The position numbers were made by a program, and so were the translations under genes. This document shows, in pieces, positions 43,906 to 52,795 of a stretch of 53,511 nt of DNA. Numbering within the stretch: the first letter of the stretch is position 1; each line of letters starts with the position of its first letter. Source of the stretch: a virus; IMG/VR virus record IMGVR_UViG_3300042339_000355, positions 1 through 53,511 of that record, one strand, 5' to 3'. The notes under the pieces were generated by a model. That model was not told the origin of the DNA, did not search any database, and worked only from the letters and a program-made list of their open reading frames with translations.

Positions 43906-46227
43906 ATGAAAATACACGTCACCAAACGAGATGGGACAAAAGAGCCATTAATGTTAGAAAAATGGCAAGCACAAGTGGCAAAAATATGTGTAGGGATAGC
44001 AGATGTTAGCCCGTCAATGGTAGAAATAAAATCACAACTACACTTCTATGATGGGATTTCAACCAGACAAATTGACGAAATTACTCTACGTGCTGTAGTT
44101 GACTTGATTGACGTAGAAAATAATCCAGATGTAGGACATACAAATTATCAATATGTAGCAGGTAAACAACGTCTGTCTATGTTACGTAAAGATGTTTATG
44201 GGGATTATTCACCTCCCAGTCTTTATAATATTGTAACAACTAATGTAGCTACTGGTTTATATACACCGGAGTTACTAGAATGGTATACTGAAGAAGATTG
44301 GAACAAAATGGATGACCTGCTTGACCACTCTAAGGATGAACAATATAGTTATGCCGCTATTGAACAATTGATTGAAAAATATCTTGTCCGCAACCGTTCA
44401 ACAAAACAAACATATGAAACACCACAAGTTAGATATATGATCGCAGCCGCAACAGTATTTCATAAAGAAGAACCTAACAACGCAAGGCTGCGCTATATAA
44501 AGGAATATTATAATGCCGCAAGTGATGGATTATTTACTCTGGCTACTCCCGTCCTTGCTGGTCTCGGCACCCCTACTAAACAATTCAGTTCGTGTGTACT
44601 TATTCGCAGTGATGATGACTTGGATAGTATTTTTGCTTCTGGTGAAATGATGGCAAAATATGCTAGCAAACGTGCTGGCATTGGTCTCGAAATTGGTAGA
44701 CTACGACCATTAGGATCACCCATTCGCGGTGGCGAAATTATGCACACCGGCATGATTCCGTTCTTAAAGAAATGGTTCGGTGATTTAAGAAGTTGCTCAC
44801 AAGGAGGTATCCGCAATGCAAGTGCTACTGTTTTTTATCCTATTTGGCATCATCAGTTTGATGATCTTATTGTCCTTAAAAACAATCAAGGAACAGAAGA
44901 AACCCGAGTCCGTCATATGGATTATGGGGTTGTGCTTAGTGCATTCTTCTGGAGACGATTTAAAAACAAAGAACAAATAACATTCTTTGACCCCAATGAA
45001 GTTCCTGATTTATACGAAGCATTTTACAAAAACACAGAACTATTTGAAGAACTATACGTAAAATATGAAAAACGTAAAGACTTAAGAAAGAAAACAATGT
45101 CTGCTGAAGAAGTATTCAAGTCAGGCATATTAAAAGAACGAACAGATACAGGACGTATCTACTTAGTGTTCGTTGATAACGTTATGAATCAAGGTCCATT
45201 TGATCCTGAATATCATACAATTTACCAGAGTAATTTATGCTGTGAAATTCTTTTACCTACTAAATCCTTTAAACGTTTGGATGACAGCGATGGTCGTATC
45301 GCTCTTTGCACATTGGGCAGTATCAATTGGGGTGCGTTCCGTAACCCAGAAGATATGCGCCGTGCTTGTCGCATATTGCATCGTAGCCTCAATAACATTC
45401 TTGACTATCAAGACTTTCTATCCATTCAGTCTAAACTATCAAACGATGAAATCAGACCTCTTGGAATTGGAATTACTAATCTTGCCTACTGGCACGCCAA
45501 GCGAAGTCTTAAGTACGGAGAAAAAGACTCCTTGGCTGAAGTCAAGACGTGGATGGAACACTTATCCTTCTACTTAACTGAAGCAAGTGTAGAACTAGCA
45601 CAGGAACGCGGTAGATGTGAACATAGTGATAAAACAAGATATGGTCAAGGTATCTTCCCCTGGGAACTAAGAGCTAAAGGTGTTAACGAATTAGCTAACT
45701 TTGAACCCGAATTAAACTGGGAAGGACTACGTGCTATGATGCGTAGTCATGGTGTCCGTAATGCTACACAAATGGCTGTAGCTCCTGTAGAATCTAGTTC
45801 AGTAGTAATTAACTCTACTAATGGTATTGAAATGCCAATGAGTTTAATTAGTGTAAAAGAAAGTAAAGCAGGAAGTTTTGTACAAGTTGTTCCAGAATAT
45901 CATAAGTTAAAAAACAAATATCAATTGATGTGGGATCAAAAAGATTGTGATGGTTACTTAAAGACAGCGGCTGTGATTGCAGCCTATGTGGATCAAAGTA
46001 TATCAACTAATACTTTCTACAATCCAGCACATTTCCCTGAACGTAAAGTCCCAACAACATTGATTGCTAAGAACTTGATGCAGGCACATATGTGGGGATT
46101 AAAAACATTCTACTATAGCTTGATTAACAAAGCAGGTAGTAAGAGTCAAGATGAAACTGTATTAGATTTGCCAAGCGGCTTTAATGATATGGATGAAGAG
46201 GAAGATTGCTTGTCCTGCAAGCTTTAA
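43906..46227 (+). CDS. nrdA: Ribonucleoside-diphosphate reductase class Ia, alpha subunit
   Basis: A 773-residue catalytic subunit that makes dNDPs from NDPs for phage DNA synthesis. It begins with an ATP-cone (VTKRDGTKEPLMLEKWQAQV) for allosteric control. Key residues align with E. coli NrdA: Cys230 (C225) in QFSSCVL, Asn443/Cys445/Glu447 (N437/C439/E441) in SNLCCEI, Cys468 (C462) in ALCTLGSINWG, and Tyr736-Tyr737 (Y730-Y731) in KTFYYS. The C-terminal tail DCLSCKL has the redox Cys pair Cys768 and Cys771, here CxxC rather than the longer E. coli spacing. Length is close to the family's 761. An AGGG site precedes the start, nrdB follows nine bases later, and a glutaredoxin after that. Confidence 0.96.
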   Translation: MKIHVTKRDGTKEPLMLEKWQAQVAKICVGIADVSPSMVEIKSQLHFYDGISTRQIDEITLRAVVDLIDVENNPDVGHTNYQYVAGKQRLSMLRKDVYGDYSPPSLYNIVTTNVATGLYTPELLEWYTEEDWNKMDDLLDHSKDEQYSYAAIEQLIEKYLVRNRSTKQTYETPQVRYMIAAATVFHKEEPNNARLRYIKEYYNAASDGLFTLATPVLAGLGTPTKQFSSCVLIRSDDDLDSIFASGEMMAKYASKRAGIGLEIGRLRPLGSPIRGGEIMHTGMIPFLKKWFGDLRSCSQGGIRNASATVFYPIWHHQFDDLIVLKNNQGTEETRVRHMDYGVVLSAFFWRRFKNKEQITFFDPNEVPDLYEAFYKNTELFEELYVKYEKRKDLRKKTMSAEEVFKSGILKERTDTGRIYLVFVDNVMNQGPFDPEYHTIYQSNLCCEILLPTKSFKRLDDSDGRIALCTLGSINWGAFRNPEDMRRACRILHRSLNNILDYQDFLSIQSKLSNDEIRPLGIGITNLAYWHAKRSLKYGEKDSLAEVKTWMEHLSFYLTEASVELAQERGRCEHSDKTRYGQGIFPWELRAKGVNELANFEPELNWEGLRAMMRSHGVRNATQMAVAPVESSSVVINSTNGIEMPMSLISVKESKAGSFVQVVPEYHKLKNKYQLMWDQKDCDGYLKTAAVIAAYVDQSISTNTFYNPAHFPERKVPTTLIAKNLMQAHMWGLKTFYYSLINKAGSKSQDETVLDLPSGFNDMDEEEDCLSCKL

Positions 46228-46236
46228 GGAAAAACA

Positions 46237-47337
46237 ATGTCAAAACAACAATACAACCTAAACACTAAGACAGATTATTTGAATAGAAAAATGTTTTTGG
46301 ACCCGGAAGGTCCCGTAACCATTCAAAGGTTTGAGGAGGTGAAATATAAAAAGATTGCAGACTTTGAAACAACGGCACGTGGTTTCTTTTGGATTCCAGA
46401 AGAAATTTCTCTAACCAAGGATGCCAATGATTTCAAAGATGCAAGCGATGCGGTAAAGCATATCTTTACTAGTAATCTATTACGACAAACAGCATTAGAT
46501 AGTTTGCAAGGACGAGCACCAAGTCAAGTGTTTACTCCTGTTGTATCATTACCCGAACTAGAAGCATTGATCTATAACTGGAGCTTCTTTGAGACTAACA
46601 TCCATAGTCGTTCGTATAGTCACATCATTCGTAATATCTACAATGTGCCTAAAGATGTATTCAACACTATCCACGACACAAAAGAAATTGTAGATATGGC
46701 AAGTAGTGTTGGACTTTATTATGATGAGTTACATCAAGTTAATTGCCGTAAAGAGTTAGGTATAGATGTAAATGAAAAAGAACACATCAAAGCCATCTAT
46801 ATGGCATTACACGCTAGTTACGCATTAGAAGCATTCCGCTTTATGGTATCATTTGCTACAAGTCTAGCAATGGTTGAGAACAAAATCTTTATTGGTAATG
46901 GTAACATTATCAGTTTAATTCTCCAAGATGAATTGTTACATAAAGGCTGGACTGCTTACCTTATTAATCAAGTAGTAAAAGAAGATAGCAGATTTGCACA
47001 AGTAAAATCAGAATGTGAAGCTGAAGTATATCAACTTTACCTAGATGTAATTAAAGAAGAAAAAGATTGGGCTGACTATTTGTTTAAACTGGGACCAGTT
47101 ATTGGATTGAATGCAACTGTGTTAAAAGACTTTGTAGATTATACTGCTGTAGGAGCATTGAAAGAAATCGGTATACGATATAATAATCCTGCGCCAAAGA
47201 GTACACCTATTCCTTGGTTCAATAAACATAGTGACACAAGTAAAAAACAATCTGCATTGCAGGAAACCGAATCAACAAATTACGTTATAGGTGTAATGAG
47301 TGAATCATTAAACTATGATGACTTGCCAAATATATAA
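46237..47337 (+). CDS. nrdB: Ribonucleoside-diphosphate reductase class Ia, beta subunit
   Basis: A 366-residue radical-generating subunit. The di-iron ligand helices are visible: LPELEALIYNWSFFETNIHSR with metal-ligating Glu and His, and Tyr127 in SRSYSHII matches the radical Tyr122 of E. coli NrdB. The later helices ALEAFRFMVSFA and LILQDELLHKGW hold the remaining Glu/His ligands. The tail ESLNYDDLPNI matches the C-terminal peptide that docks in NrdA. AAGGAA is the ribosome site. Forms the active alpha2beta2 enzyme with the nrdA product; the adjacent glutaredoxin probably recycles it. Confidence 0.96.
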   Translation: MSKQQYNLNTKTDYLNRKMFLDPEGPVTIQRFEEVKYKKIADFETTARGFFWIPEEISLTKDANDFKDASDAVKHIFTSNLLRQTALDSLQGRAPSQVFTPVVSLPELEALIYNWSFFETNIHSRSYSHIIRNIYNVPKDVFNTIHDTKEIVDMASSVGLYYDELHQVNCRKELGIDVNEKEHIKAIYMALHASYALEAFRFMVSFATSLAMVENKIFIGNGNIISLILQDELLHKGWTAYLINQVVKEDSRFAQVKSECEAEVYQLYLDVIKEEKDWADYLFKLGPVIGLNATVLKDFVDYTAVGALKEIGIRYNNPAPKSTPIPWFNKHSDTSKKQSALQETESTNYVIGVMSESLNYDDLPNI

Positions 47338-47349
47338 GGAGAATAAAAA

Positions 47350-47580
47350 ATGAAAGCAATCGTATGGAGTAAATATCACTGCCCTTACTGCGACCAAGCA
47401 AAGGCATTGTTAAATCAAAAAGGTATCCAATTTGAAGAAAAGAAAATCGGAGACGGGTATACAAAAGAAGAACTATTAGAAGAAATTCCATCAGCAAGAA
47501 CAGTACCTCAAATCATCTTAGATGGTGTACTGATCGGTGGTTTCACCGAACTAAAACAAAAATTAACAGAAAGTAATTAA
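47350..47580 (+). CDS. Glutaredoxin
   Basis: A 76-residue glutaredoxin with the active site Cys11-Pro-Tyr-Cys14 (YHCPYC). The cis-Pro and glutathione-binding loop is RTVPQIILDG and the terminal GG motif is IGGFTEL, all in canonical order. Length fits the small Grx3/NrdC type. It likely reduces the C-terminal disulfide of the phage ribonucleotide reductase encoded just upstream. AAGGAG is placed well before the ATG. Its stop overlaps the next start as TAATG, tying it to a protein of unknown role. Confidence 0.93.
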   Translation: MKAIVWSKYHCPYCDQAKALLNQKGIQFEEKKIGDGYTKEELLEEIPSARTVPQIILDGVLIGGFTELKQKLTESN

Positions 47581-47885
47581 TGCAAATAGCAATCCATCCA
47601 AATACAGTGTACACATTTAAGCTTAATTCCGGGGAGGAATTAATTGCAAAGGTAATTCAATCAGGTTCAGAGTTTATTCAGATTGAAGAACCAGTATCTA
47701 TTGCCCCATCACAACAGGGTATGCAAATGATTCCAAGTATTTTTACTGCAAATCCAAAGGGTGAATTTAAGCTAAATACTACTAGTGTTGCAATGTATGC
47801 TGAAACTGATGATAACATCAAAGACAAGTACTTAGAAGCAACAACTGGTATTAAAGTACCTAGTAAAAAAATCGTATTGGGATAA
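47580..47885 (+). CDS. Small beta-rich conserved phage protein (LSm-like?)
   Basis: A 101-residue protein. IHPNTVYTFKLNSGEELIAKVI and SEFIQIEEPVSIAPS look like the first strands of an Sm/LSm-type barrel (a turn with SGEELIAKV, then IxIEEPVxI). The C-terminal half has FKLNTTSVAMYAETDDNIKDKYLEATTGI. Proteins with this LNSGEELIAKV...EEPVSI pattern occur in marine T4-like phages, near the ribonucleotide reductase or tail genes, and have no known function. The start is the TAATG overlap with the glutaredoxin stop. RNA binding is a guess from fold likeness only. Confidence 0.65.
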   Translation: MQIAIHPNTVYTFKLNSGEELIAKVIQSGSEFIQIEEPVSIAPSQQGMQMIPSIFTANPKGEFKLNTTSVAMYAETDDNIKDKYLEATTGIKVPSKKIVLG

Positions 47886-47886
47886 A

Positions 47887-48180
47887 ATGGCACAATTAAG
47901 TCGTATAGGTGATGCAAATCAAGTTGGCGGTACTATCATTAGAGGTGCCGGCACTGTGTTTGCCAATGGAATTTCTGTTGGATTACACGTTAGTCAAATC
48001 ACTCCACACGCTCCTTGGCCACAAAAAAGAAACAACCCCCATCCACCACACGCGGCAGCAACTACTACAGAAGGTAGTCCTACAGTTTTTGCCGAAGGTA
48101 GTCCGGTACTTAGAGTAGGATCAGGAAACAGTTGCGGTCATAGTATCGTACAGGGTAGTCCTGATGTATTTTGTCCATGA
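47887..48180 (+). CDS. PAAR-domain tail spike-tip protein
   Basis: A 97-residue PAAR protein: LSRIGDANQVGGTIIRGAGT, SVGLHVSQITPH, GSPTVFAEGSPVLRVGSGNSC and GHSIVQGSPDVF show the paired PAAR repeats with His and Cys residues suited to bind a metal at the tip. PAAR proteins cap the central spike of contractile tails (T4 gp5.4) and type VI secretion, sharpening the point that crosses the outer membrane. This supports a contractile-tailed phage. The stop overlaps the next start as ATGA, so the following protein may belong to the baseplate hub. Confidence 0.88.
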   Translation: MAQLSRIGDANQVGGTIIRGAGTVFANGISVGLHVSQITPHAPWPQKRNNPHPPHAAATTTEGSPTVFAEGSPVLRVGSGNSCGHSIVQGSPDVFCP

Positions 48181-49430
48181 GTGATTCAGCTAAACAAAGT
48201 CCATTAGGTGTTAATACATTAAGCTCATTATTGCAAAATATTGGGTTTAATATTAATCCCATAATGGTAAACTTTGTTGGATCTAGTACTAGTACATCAT
48301 CTGCTGCCAACTTGGGTAATATTGTTAACGATACCTGTTTACGATTACTTACATATGCTATTAATGATGCTTATAGTAGAGGCGCACCAAATGTTACTGT
48401 TGTTGCAGGAAACTTTACTGTGGGATCCAGTTATACTATTACATATATAGGTACTACTAACTTTGTAGCTATTGGTGCATCTAGTAATACAGTGGGAGTG
48501 ACATTTACTGCATCCGGTATAGGATCTGGTACAGGCACAGCAACTACCACTACGTCATATACAGTTGATAGCACAACATACAATAATTTAATATCTATCG
48601 GATCTAATAGTATTCCTGCATTAGGTAATAGTCCTCCGTCAACGTTTAATTGGACTGGTTATCCTAATTGGGCAAGTAACTACAATTACACTAATGAAGT
48701 AACACGATGGGGTTATACTAGATTATTTGCATTGCAAGGTTATAACGAGTTTAATTACAACAGCGGAATATCAGCCGATAGTGGAGCCTATAAAGATTTT
48801 CTATCTGGGTTTATGACAGCATATAGTTTTATTGAATACAGTAATAGTACTATACTAGCAGTAAATAATTCACAAGAATTTTTAGATGGTACTTATAGTA
48901 ATATGGATGACTTAATTACCGGTGATATTGCCGGTGTAAGTATAGCAACAACTGTATTTGGTCAAGATTTAATTGCTAGTGGCAAAGCTATAAATTTACA
49001 ATCTATATCAACATTTGGTTTACCTAGTAATTTATTATCAACGTTACAACAAAATAATGCAGTCACTAAATCAGTAAGTCTTGCATTAATTGCAAGTGGC
49101 ATAACAGTAGCTGAATTGGGAGAAATATTAGGTAACATACAACCAGTTACCAAAGAACAAGAACGTAAAATATACGGAGCATTTGGTATTATTTTGGGAC
49201 AAGATTTAAAAGATATATTAGTATCATTAAATTGTAAGACTATAGGGTTAGAATCATTGTGTGATTTACTCAATCCCATAAAATTATTCCCAAATAGCTA
49301 TGCAACATTAACAGTTCCAGTGTATAATACAGTAGGTGGACCTGCTAATAGTAAGATATATTATCCTATATATAGTAATGGTGGCCTGAATAGTAATTTA
49401 ACTTCTCCTACAGCGCAAGGAATAGTGTAA
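48177..49430 (+). CDS. Virion/baseplate-type protein with beta module, unknown function
   Basis: The start is the ATG in the ATGA overlap with the PAAR gene, giving 417 residues; an upstream TTG would add two. Residues 1-70 include LSSLLQNIGFNINPIMVNFV. At about residues 73-123 sits a Gly/Thr-rich module, NFTVGSSYTITYIGTTNF followed by VAIGASSNTVGVTFTASGIG, of a type often inserted into phage virion proteins. The C-terminal part contains KEQERKIYGAFGIILGQDLKDI. Its place after the PAAR spike-tip gene suggests a baseplate hub or spike-attached component; no recognised hub motif was found. Gene joins the next by TAATG. Confidence 0.6.
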   Translation: MSDSAKQSPLGVNTLSSLLQNIGFNINPIMVNFVGSSTSTSSAANLGNIVNDTCLRLLTYAINDAYSRGAPNVTVVAGNFTVGSSYTITYIGTTNFVAIGASSNTVGVTFTASGIGSGTGTATTTTSYTVDSTTYNNLISIGSNSIPALGNSPPSTFNWTGYPNWASNYNYTNEVTRWGYTRLFALQGYNEFNYNSGISADSGAYKDFLSGFMTAYSFIEYSNSTILAVNNSQEFLDGTYSNMDDLITGDIAGVSIATTVFGQDLIASGKAINLQSISTFGLPSNLLSTLQQNNAVTKSVSLALIASGITVAELGEILGNIQPVTKEQERKIYGAFGIILGQDLKDILVSLNCKTIGLESLCDLLNPIKLFPNSYATLTVPVYNTVGGPANSKIYYPIYSNGGLNSNLTSPTAQGIV

Positions 49431-50932
49431 TGGCAGGCATTTTTAATCAAAATTTAAGAGATGATATAAGTGCACCTAGTAGTAGCGCATATGCAACTAC
49501 CGGCACATCCACTACCAACGTATTACCTGATTCAGGAACAACACAATCAAACATAACAAACATTCAAGTTATCCCACAAGGATTTGGTGCATATTTAGAT
49601 GGCATATTACCTCCTGATATTGCTACAGCTGCCGGTTCGTTTAGTGTATCAATGCAACAGATTAAAAACATATCAAGTATACCAATTGAAAAGTTTGCAC
49701 AAGTAGTTAATAGTTTAGAAACAACTAAGGGATTAAATGTCAATGGCTCTAGTGTTCCTACTGATACAACGTTAGCAAGTCAGGGATTAGCGTTAATTGC
49801 GTTAGGCAATGGACCGTATAATACATATACGATGAGTAACTTCTTAGGATGTATGAGTGGATTACCCTATCTTGGTATAAACATTACACCTCTCATTCAG
49901 CAATTAGAAACAACTAATCTATATACGATTTATAAAAATTTATATCTAGCAGTAACTTGGGAACAAGCAACTGCTACTTGGAATGGTACAACATTTACTT
50001 ATACAAACAAAGGTGGTGGATATGCATCTGCACCAACAGTTACAGTAGGTGGCAATCCAGCAACAGCAACAATAGGTACAGATCCTAATAATATAACTAC
50101 TTTTGGAAGAATTATATCTATAAGTTATTCAGGCGTAGCCGGCACTGTGGTGATTAATGCACCTCCCGGTGGTGGTTGGCCTACTATGAATACTACGGTA
50201 CAGACTTATATTGATGCCGCTAATGCAGAGATAGCAAGTATCAGAAATGCACAACCTGCACTTGCGCAACAATTAATAACTAATTGGAATACCACTGGAA
50301 CATTATTATCAATAGAACAACGTGCAATTGCAACAGGATTAGCAATTGGTGTACCTAATAGTTCTCCTGATTATGAGAGAGAACCTACGATAGCTAGCTA
50401 TCCTGGCACTCAATATGCATTTGTTGATACTATACCTAATTATGCAATGTTTACTCAACCTAATATGTATTCACAAACATTAGAAGCTATTGCAAATTAT
50501 AATACGGTCGGCGGAAGAAGTATAGTAGCAATGTTACGTCAAGCACGTAATCAAGCTAGATTACAAGAAGCTGGTATTCCATTAGATAACAACATAGATA
50601 ATACATTAACTAAAAATCAACAATCAGAGTTAATTGCAAACGGTACATTGGCAGGTAGTGCACCGGCAACATTAATAACTGACATTGGATCTCCTGATCC
50701 ATATGGTTATTATGACCCAACTACTGAACTTTATTATAGTGACGGTGTTGCAATAGATACCGGTCAAGCAAATGAACCAGGCAGCTTTGCTGGTTCACGT
50801 TATCAGAACTTAATAAGTCCTGAACTTTCAGTAATATATACTTCTGATATATTATTACCCGCAACTTATCCTGTACAAGAAGCAATTGATGAAGTAATTC
50901 GTTGTAATTGCGATTGTTGGGATAACATTTAA
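49430..50932 (+). CDS. Virion/baseplate-type protein, unknown function (500 aa)
   Basis: A 500-residue protein starting in a TAATG overlap. The N-terminal third has IQVIPQGFGAYLDGILPPDI and helical runs (FAQVVNSLETTKGLNVNG). At about residues 184-250 is a Gly-rich module, TNKGGGYASAPTVTVGGNPA, found as an inserted repeat in many phage structural proteins. The rest has IVAMLRQARNQARLQEAGIP and ends with an unusual Cys cluster, CNCDCWDNI. It is located between a PAAR-linked protein and a cell-wall hydrolase, so a role in the tail tip is likely. The cluster of three cysteines could bind metal or form disulfides; that is inference. Confidence 0.58.
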   Translation: MAGIFNQNLRDDISAPSSSAYATTGTSTTNVLPDSGTTQSNITNIQVIPQGFGAYLDGILPPDIATAAGSFSVSMQQIKNISSIPIEKFAQVVNSLETTKGLNVNGSSVPTDTTLASQGLALIALGNGPYNTYTMSNFLGCMSGLPYLGINITPLIQQLETTNLYTIYKNLYLAVTWEQATATWNGTTFTYTNKGGGYASAPTVTVGGNPATATIGTDPNNITTFGRIISISYSGVAGTVVINAPPGGGWPTMNTTVQTYIDAANAEIASIRNAQPALAQQLITNWNTTGTLLSIEQRAIATGLAIGVPNSSPDYEREPTIASYPGTQYAFVDTIPNYAMFTQPNMYSQTLEAIANYNTVGGRSIVAMLRQARNQARLQEAGIPLDNNIDNTLTKNQQSELIANGTLAGSAPATLITDIGSPDPYGYYDPTTELYYSDGVAIDTGQANEPGSFAGSRYQNLISPELSVIYTSDILLPATYPVQEAIDEVIRCNCDCWDNI

Positions 50933-50969
50933 TACCATATTGCTTAGTAATAAGCAGAAAGGAAACATT

Positions 50970-51587
50970 ATGTTTTTATGGAAATTCAACCTCCCTCAAA
51001 AAATACTAACTATAATAGTATTGTGTATGGGTCTATTAACTGCAGGATCAACTAATATAAATTTGGCTAAGGAAAAACAAGAAGAAAAAGTTGTTGAAGT
51101 TGTTGCTAAATTAGTAGATCCAAAACAATTAAAATGTTTAGCTAAAAATATATTCTATGAAGCAGGTGGTGAACCGTTGATTGGGCAAGCGGCAGTAGCA
51201 CGGGTAGTGATGAATAGAATAGCATACGGTTTTGAAAAGAACCCTTGTGCAGTTATATATCAATCAAATATGATAGATAGGTTAGTTGACGATGAAATAC
51301 AAAAAGTAAAACTATGTCAGTTTAGTTGGGTTTGTGAAGGTAAAGGGGAACCTAATCAAAACAACCCAACATATAAACAAGCTGAACGTGTTGCATATGA
51401 AGTATTAGCATATGATGCTTATATAGATGTACTGCCAAAAACAGCATTGTTTTTTCATAACTTGCAAGTGGATCCATTATGGCCATATAAGCAAGTAGCT
51501 AAGATCGGTAATCATATCTTTTACAGTAAAAATAAGAAGACAAAAAATTCCCAAAAGACTGTAGCTTCTAATGAAAATAAGATATAA
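50970..51587 (+). CDS. Cell-wall hydrolase, SleB/Hydrolase_2 family (putative endolysin)
   Basis: The start is set at 50970, where AAAGGAAAC precedes the ATG; a frame from 50940 would add ten residues and lacks a site. The 205-residue product starts with a basic, then hydrophobic segment (residues 1-27, KILTIIVLCMGLLTAGS), a signal peptide or signal anchor. CLAKNIFYEAGGEPLIGQAAVARVVMNRI is the Hydrolase_2 core with the catalytic Glu, followed by QFSWVCEGKG and ALFFHNLQVDPLWP. SleB-type enzymes cleave peptidoglycan glycan strands. The N-terminal export segment suggests lysis via the Sec route, as a holin-independent or SAR-like endolysin; a virion-borne muramidase is also possible. Confidence 0.85.
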   Translation: MFLWKFNLPQKILTIIVLCMGLLTAGSTNINLAKEKQEEKVVEVVAKLVDPKQLKCLAKNIFYEAGGEPLIGQAAVARVVMNRIAYGFEKNPCAVIYQSNMIDRLVDDEIQKVKLCQFSWVCEGKGEPNQNNPTYKQAERVAYEVLAYDAYIDVLPKTALFFHNLQVDPLWPYKQVAKIGNHIFYSKNKKTKNSQKTVASNENKI

Positions 51588-51593
51588 TATACA

Positions 51594-52070
51594 ATGATTG
51601 AAAAACCAAATTCAGCTAACGGTGTCAGTAGTTATGATTCTACTAGTTCCGGATCGTTGATACATTTCTTTAATCGCAACGTAACACCATATGCTACTGA
51701 AAGTTCAGGACCTAAATTTGATTTAGTACCAGTAGAAAAACATAAAGACATTATGCTTAATGTAGCACGTTTACATGCCAAACAAGAGTATGATAGAATC
51801 ATGGAACTGGTTGAAGTATTACAAAAGCAAGCTGAACAGATTAAACATAGACTTGATTTGACTGATATGGTTCACGCCGCTAAATATGATTTTCAATTAT
51901 CAAATGGTAACATATATTGGTTACTCTTTGATATACGTAAACAGTTTACAAGATTAAGTATTCATGGACCTAATGATTGGTCTGCTGGTAAGCCGATTGA
52001 CTATGAATATATTTGCAAAGTTAAATGGTTAGGTGACCACACTTGGATAGAGGTAGAAGATGATAAGTAG
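51594..52070 (+). CDS. DUF2452-like protein
   Basis: A 158-residue soluble protein. The middle is a long helix with heptad character (YDRIMELVEVLQKQAEQIKHRLDL). The C-terminal part, FQLSNGNIYWLLFDIRKQF and LSIHGPNDWSAG, matches the DUF2452 pattern (a NF.x.xxG.xYxLY core before SxxxPxxW). The function of the family is unknown. No strong ribosome site; the ATG is 6 bases after the previous stop. Overlap of 11 bases with the next gene suggests joint expression. Confidence 0.7.
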   Translation: MIEKPNSANGVSSYDSTSSGSLIHFFNRNVTPYATESSGPKFDLVPVEKHKDIMLNVARLHAKQEYDRIMELVEVLQKQAEQIKHRLDLTDMVHAAKYDFQLSNGNIYWLLFDIRKQFTRLSIHGPNDWSAGKPIDYEYICKVKWLGDHTWIEVEDDK

Positions 52071-52626
52071 TAGTCCAGATAGAAATACTTTTCAAAAAGA
52101 AGGTTATATTAAACGTTGTGAAGAAAAAGGTGAAGAGCCTAATCCCGACTATATTCAAATGTATAAAACTTGGCAAGAACAAGATGAAGCTAATATCGTA
52201 GATCCCGACTGGCAAAAAGACAACATGGAGTATGACCTTCGTAGTACTCAATGGATCGTAGACAAAGCTAAATTAGACGATGTTTATGCACAACATTTGT
52301 ATGCCTCAATGTGTAACAATGATTTTATTAAAAATGATGTGTGGCCCATACTAACTGAGAAACGTTGGAGTTGTAGTTGGAGACACGCCGGCGGTATTAT
52401 TGCTGATATGCAAGGCAAGGGTGATTACATTGACTGGTACTGCAGTGGTATCAGGGATGCCAAGATACTAGATGATGATGAATTTCGTGCCCTTACTAAG
52501 GAACTGCAAGAAGCATATATACAAAGTAAAAAGTTTGTACCAGAAAGTTGTGTAACTGATGAAATACGAGAAGATTTGTTAAAGTTAGGTTGGATAGTAG
52601 TAGACGAAGAAGCTGAAGCATACTAA
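52060..52626 (+). CDS. Conserved phage protein of unknown function (188 aa)
   Basis: A 188-residue acidic protein with many Trp and Asp residues. Its most conserved-looking part is DVYAQHLYASMCNNDFIKNDVW, continuing to RWSCSWRHAGGIIADMQGKG and DYIDWYCSGI. I recall proteins with this YAQxLYAAxCNNxF...WSCSWRxAGGIVA pattern from marine T4-like phages, without known role. The C-terminus is helical and acidic (EDLLKLGWIVVDEEAEAY). An AGAGG site lies in the overlapping upstream gene. No membrane segment or nucleotide-binding motif is visible. Confidence 0.68.
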   Translation: MISSSPDRNTFQKEGYIKRCEEKGEEPNPDYIQMYKTWQEQDEANIVDPDWQKDNMEYDLRSTQWIVDKAKLDDVYAQHLYASMCNNDFIKNDVWPILTEKRWSCSWRHAGGIIADMQGKGDYIDWYCSGIRDAKILDDDEFRALTKELQEAYIQSKKFVPESCVTDEIREDLLKLGWIVVDEEAEAY

Positions 52627-52629
52627 ATA
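52622..52629 (+). promoter_or_regulatory. Possible late promoter box overlapping a stop codon
   Basis: ACTAAATA includes the TAA stop of the 188-aa gene and lies 24 bases before the ATG of the 38-aa mini-gene, with AAGGAG between. Core TAAATA matches the late consensus; the first two bases do not. Confidence 0.35.
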
Positions 52630-52653
52630 CAATACATACAAGGAGTATATATC

Positions 52654-52770
52654 ATGTTAGAAACATTATTTTGGTTAGCACTAGGTGCTTTTATTGGTTG
52701 GAATTTCCCTCAACCTCAGTTTGCAAAGAACATTCAAACAAAGATTTTGACTATGTTCAAAAAGGATTGA
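52654..52770 (+). CDS. 38-aa membrane mini-protein
   Basis: Starts at an ATG 8 bases after AAGGAGT, a clear ribosome site. The peptide begins with the hydrophobic segment MLETLFWLALGAFIGWNFP (a single membrane span near the N-terminus), then QPQFAKNIQ and a basic tail ending MFKKD. Tiny proteins with this LGAFIGWNxPQP plan are frequent in aquatic T4-like phages, so it is likely real though short. Role unknown; candidates include a small lysis-related or membrane-regulating peptide. Confidence 0.65.
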   Translation: MLETLFWLALGAFIGWNFPQPQFAKNIQTKILTMFKKD

Positions 52771-52795
52771 TAATCCTCACAAACGGGCGCACCTA

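Noticed and set aside
50940-50969. ATG-region extension of the cell-wall hydrolase upstream of 50970
   Set aside because: No ribosome site before it; AAAGGAAAC sits before 50970 and that start yields a normal export signal.
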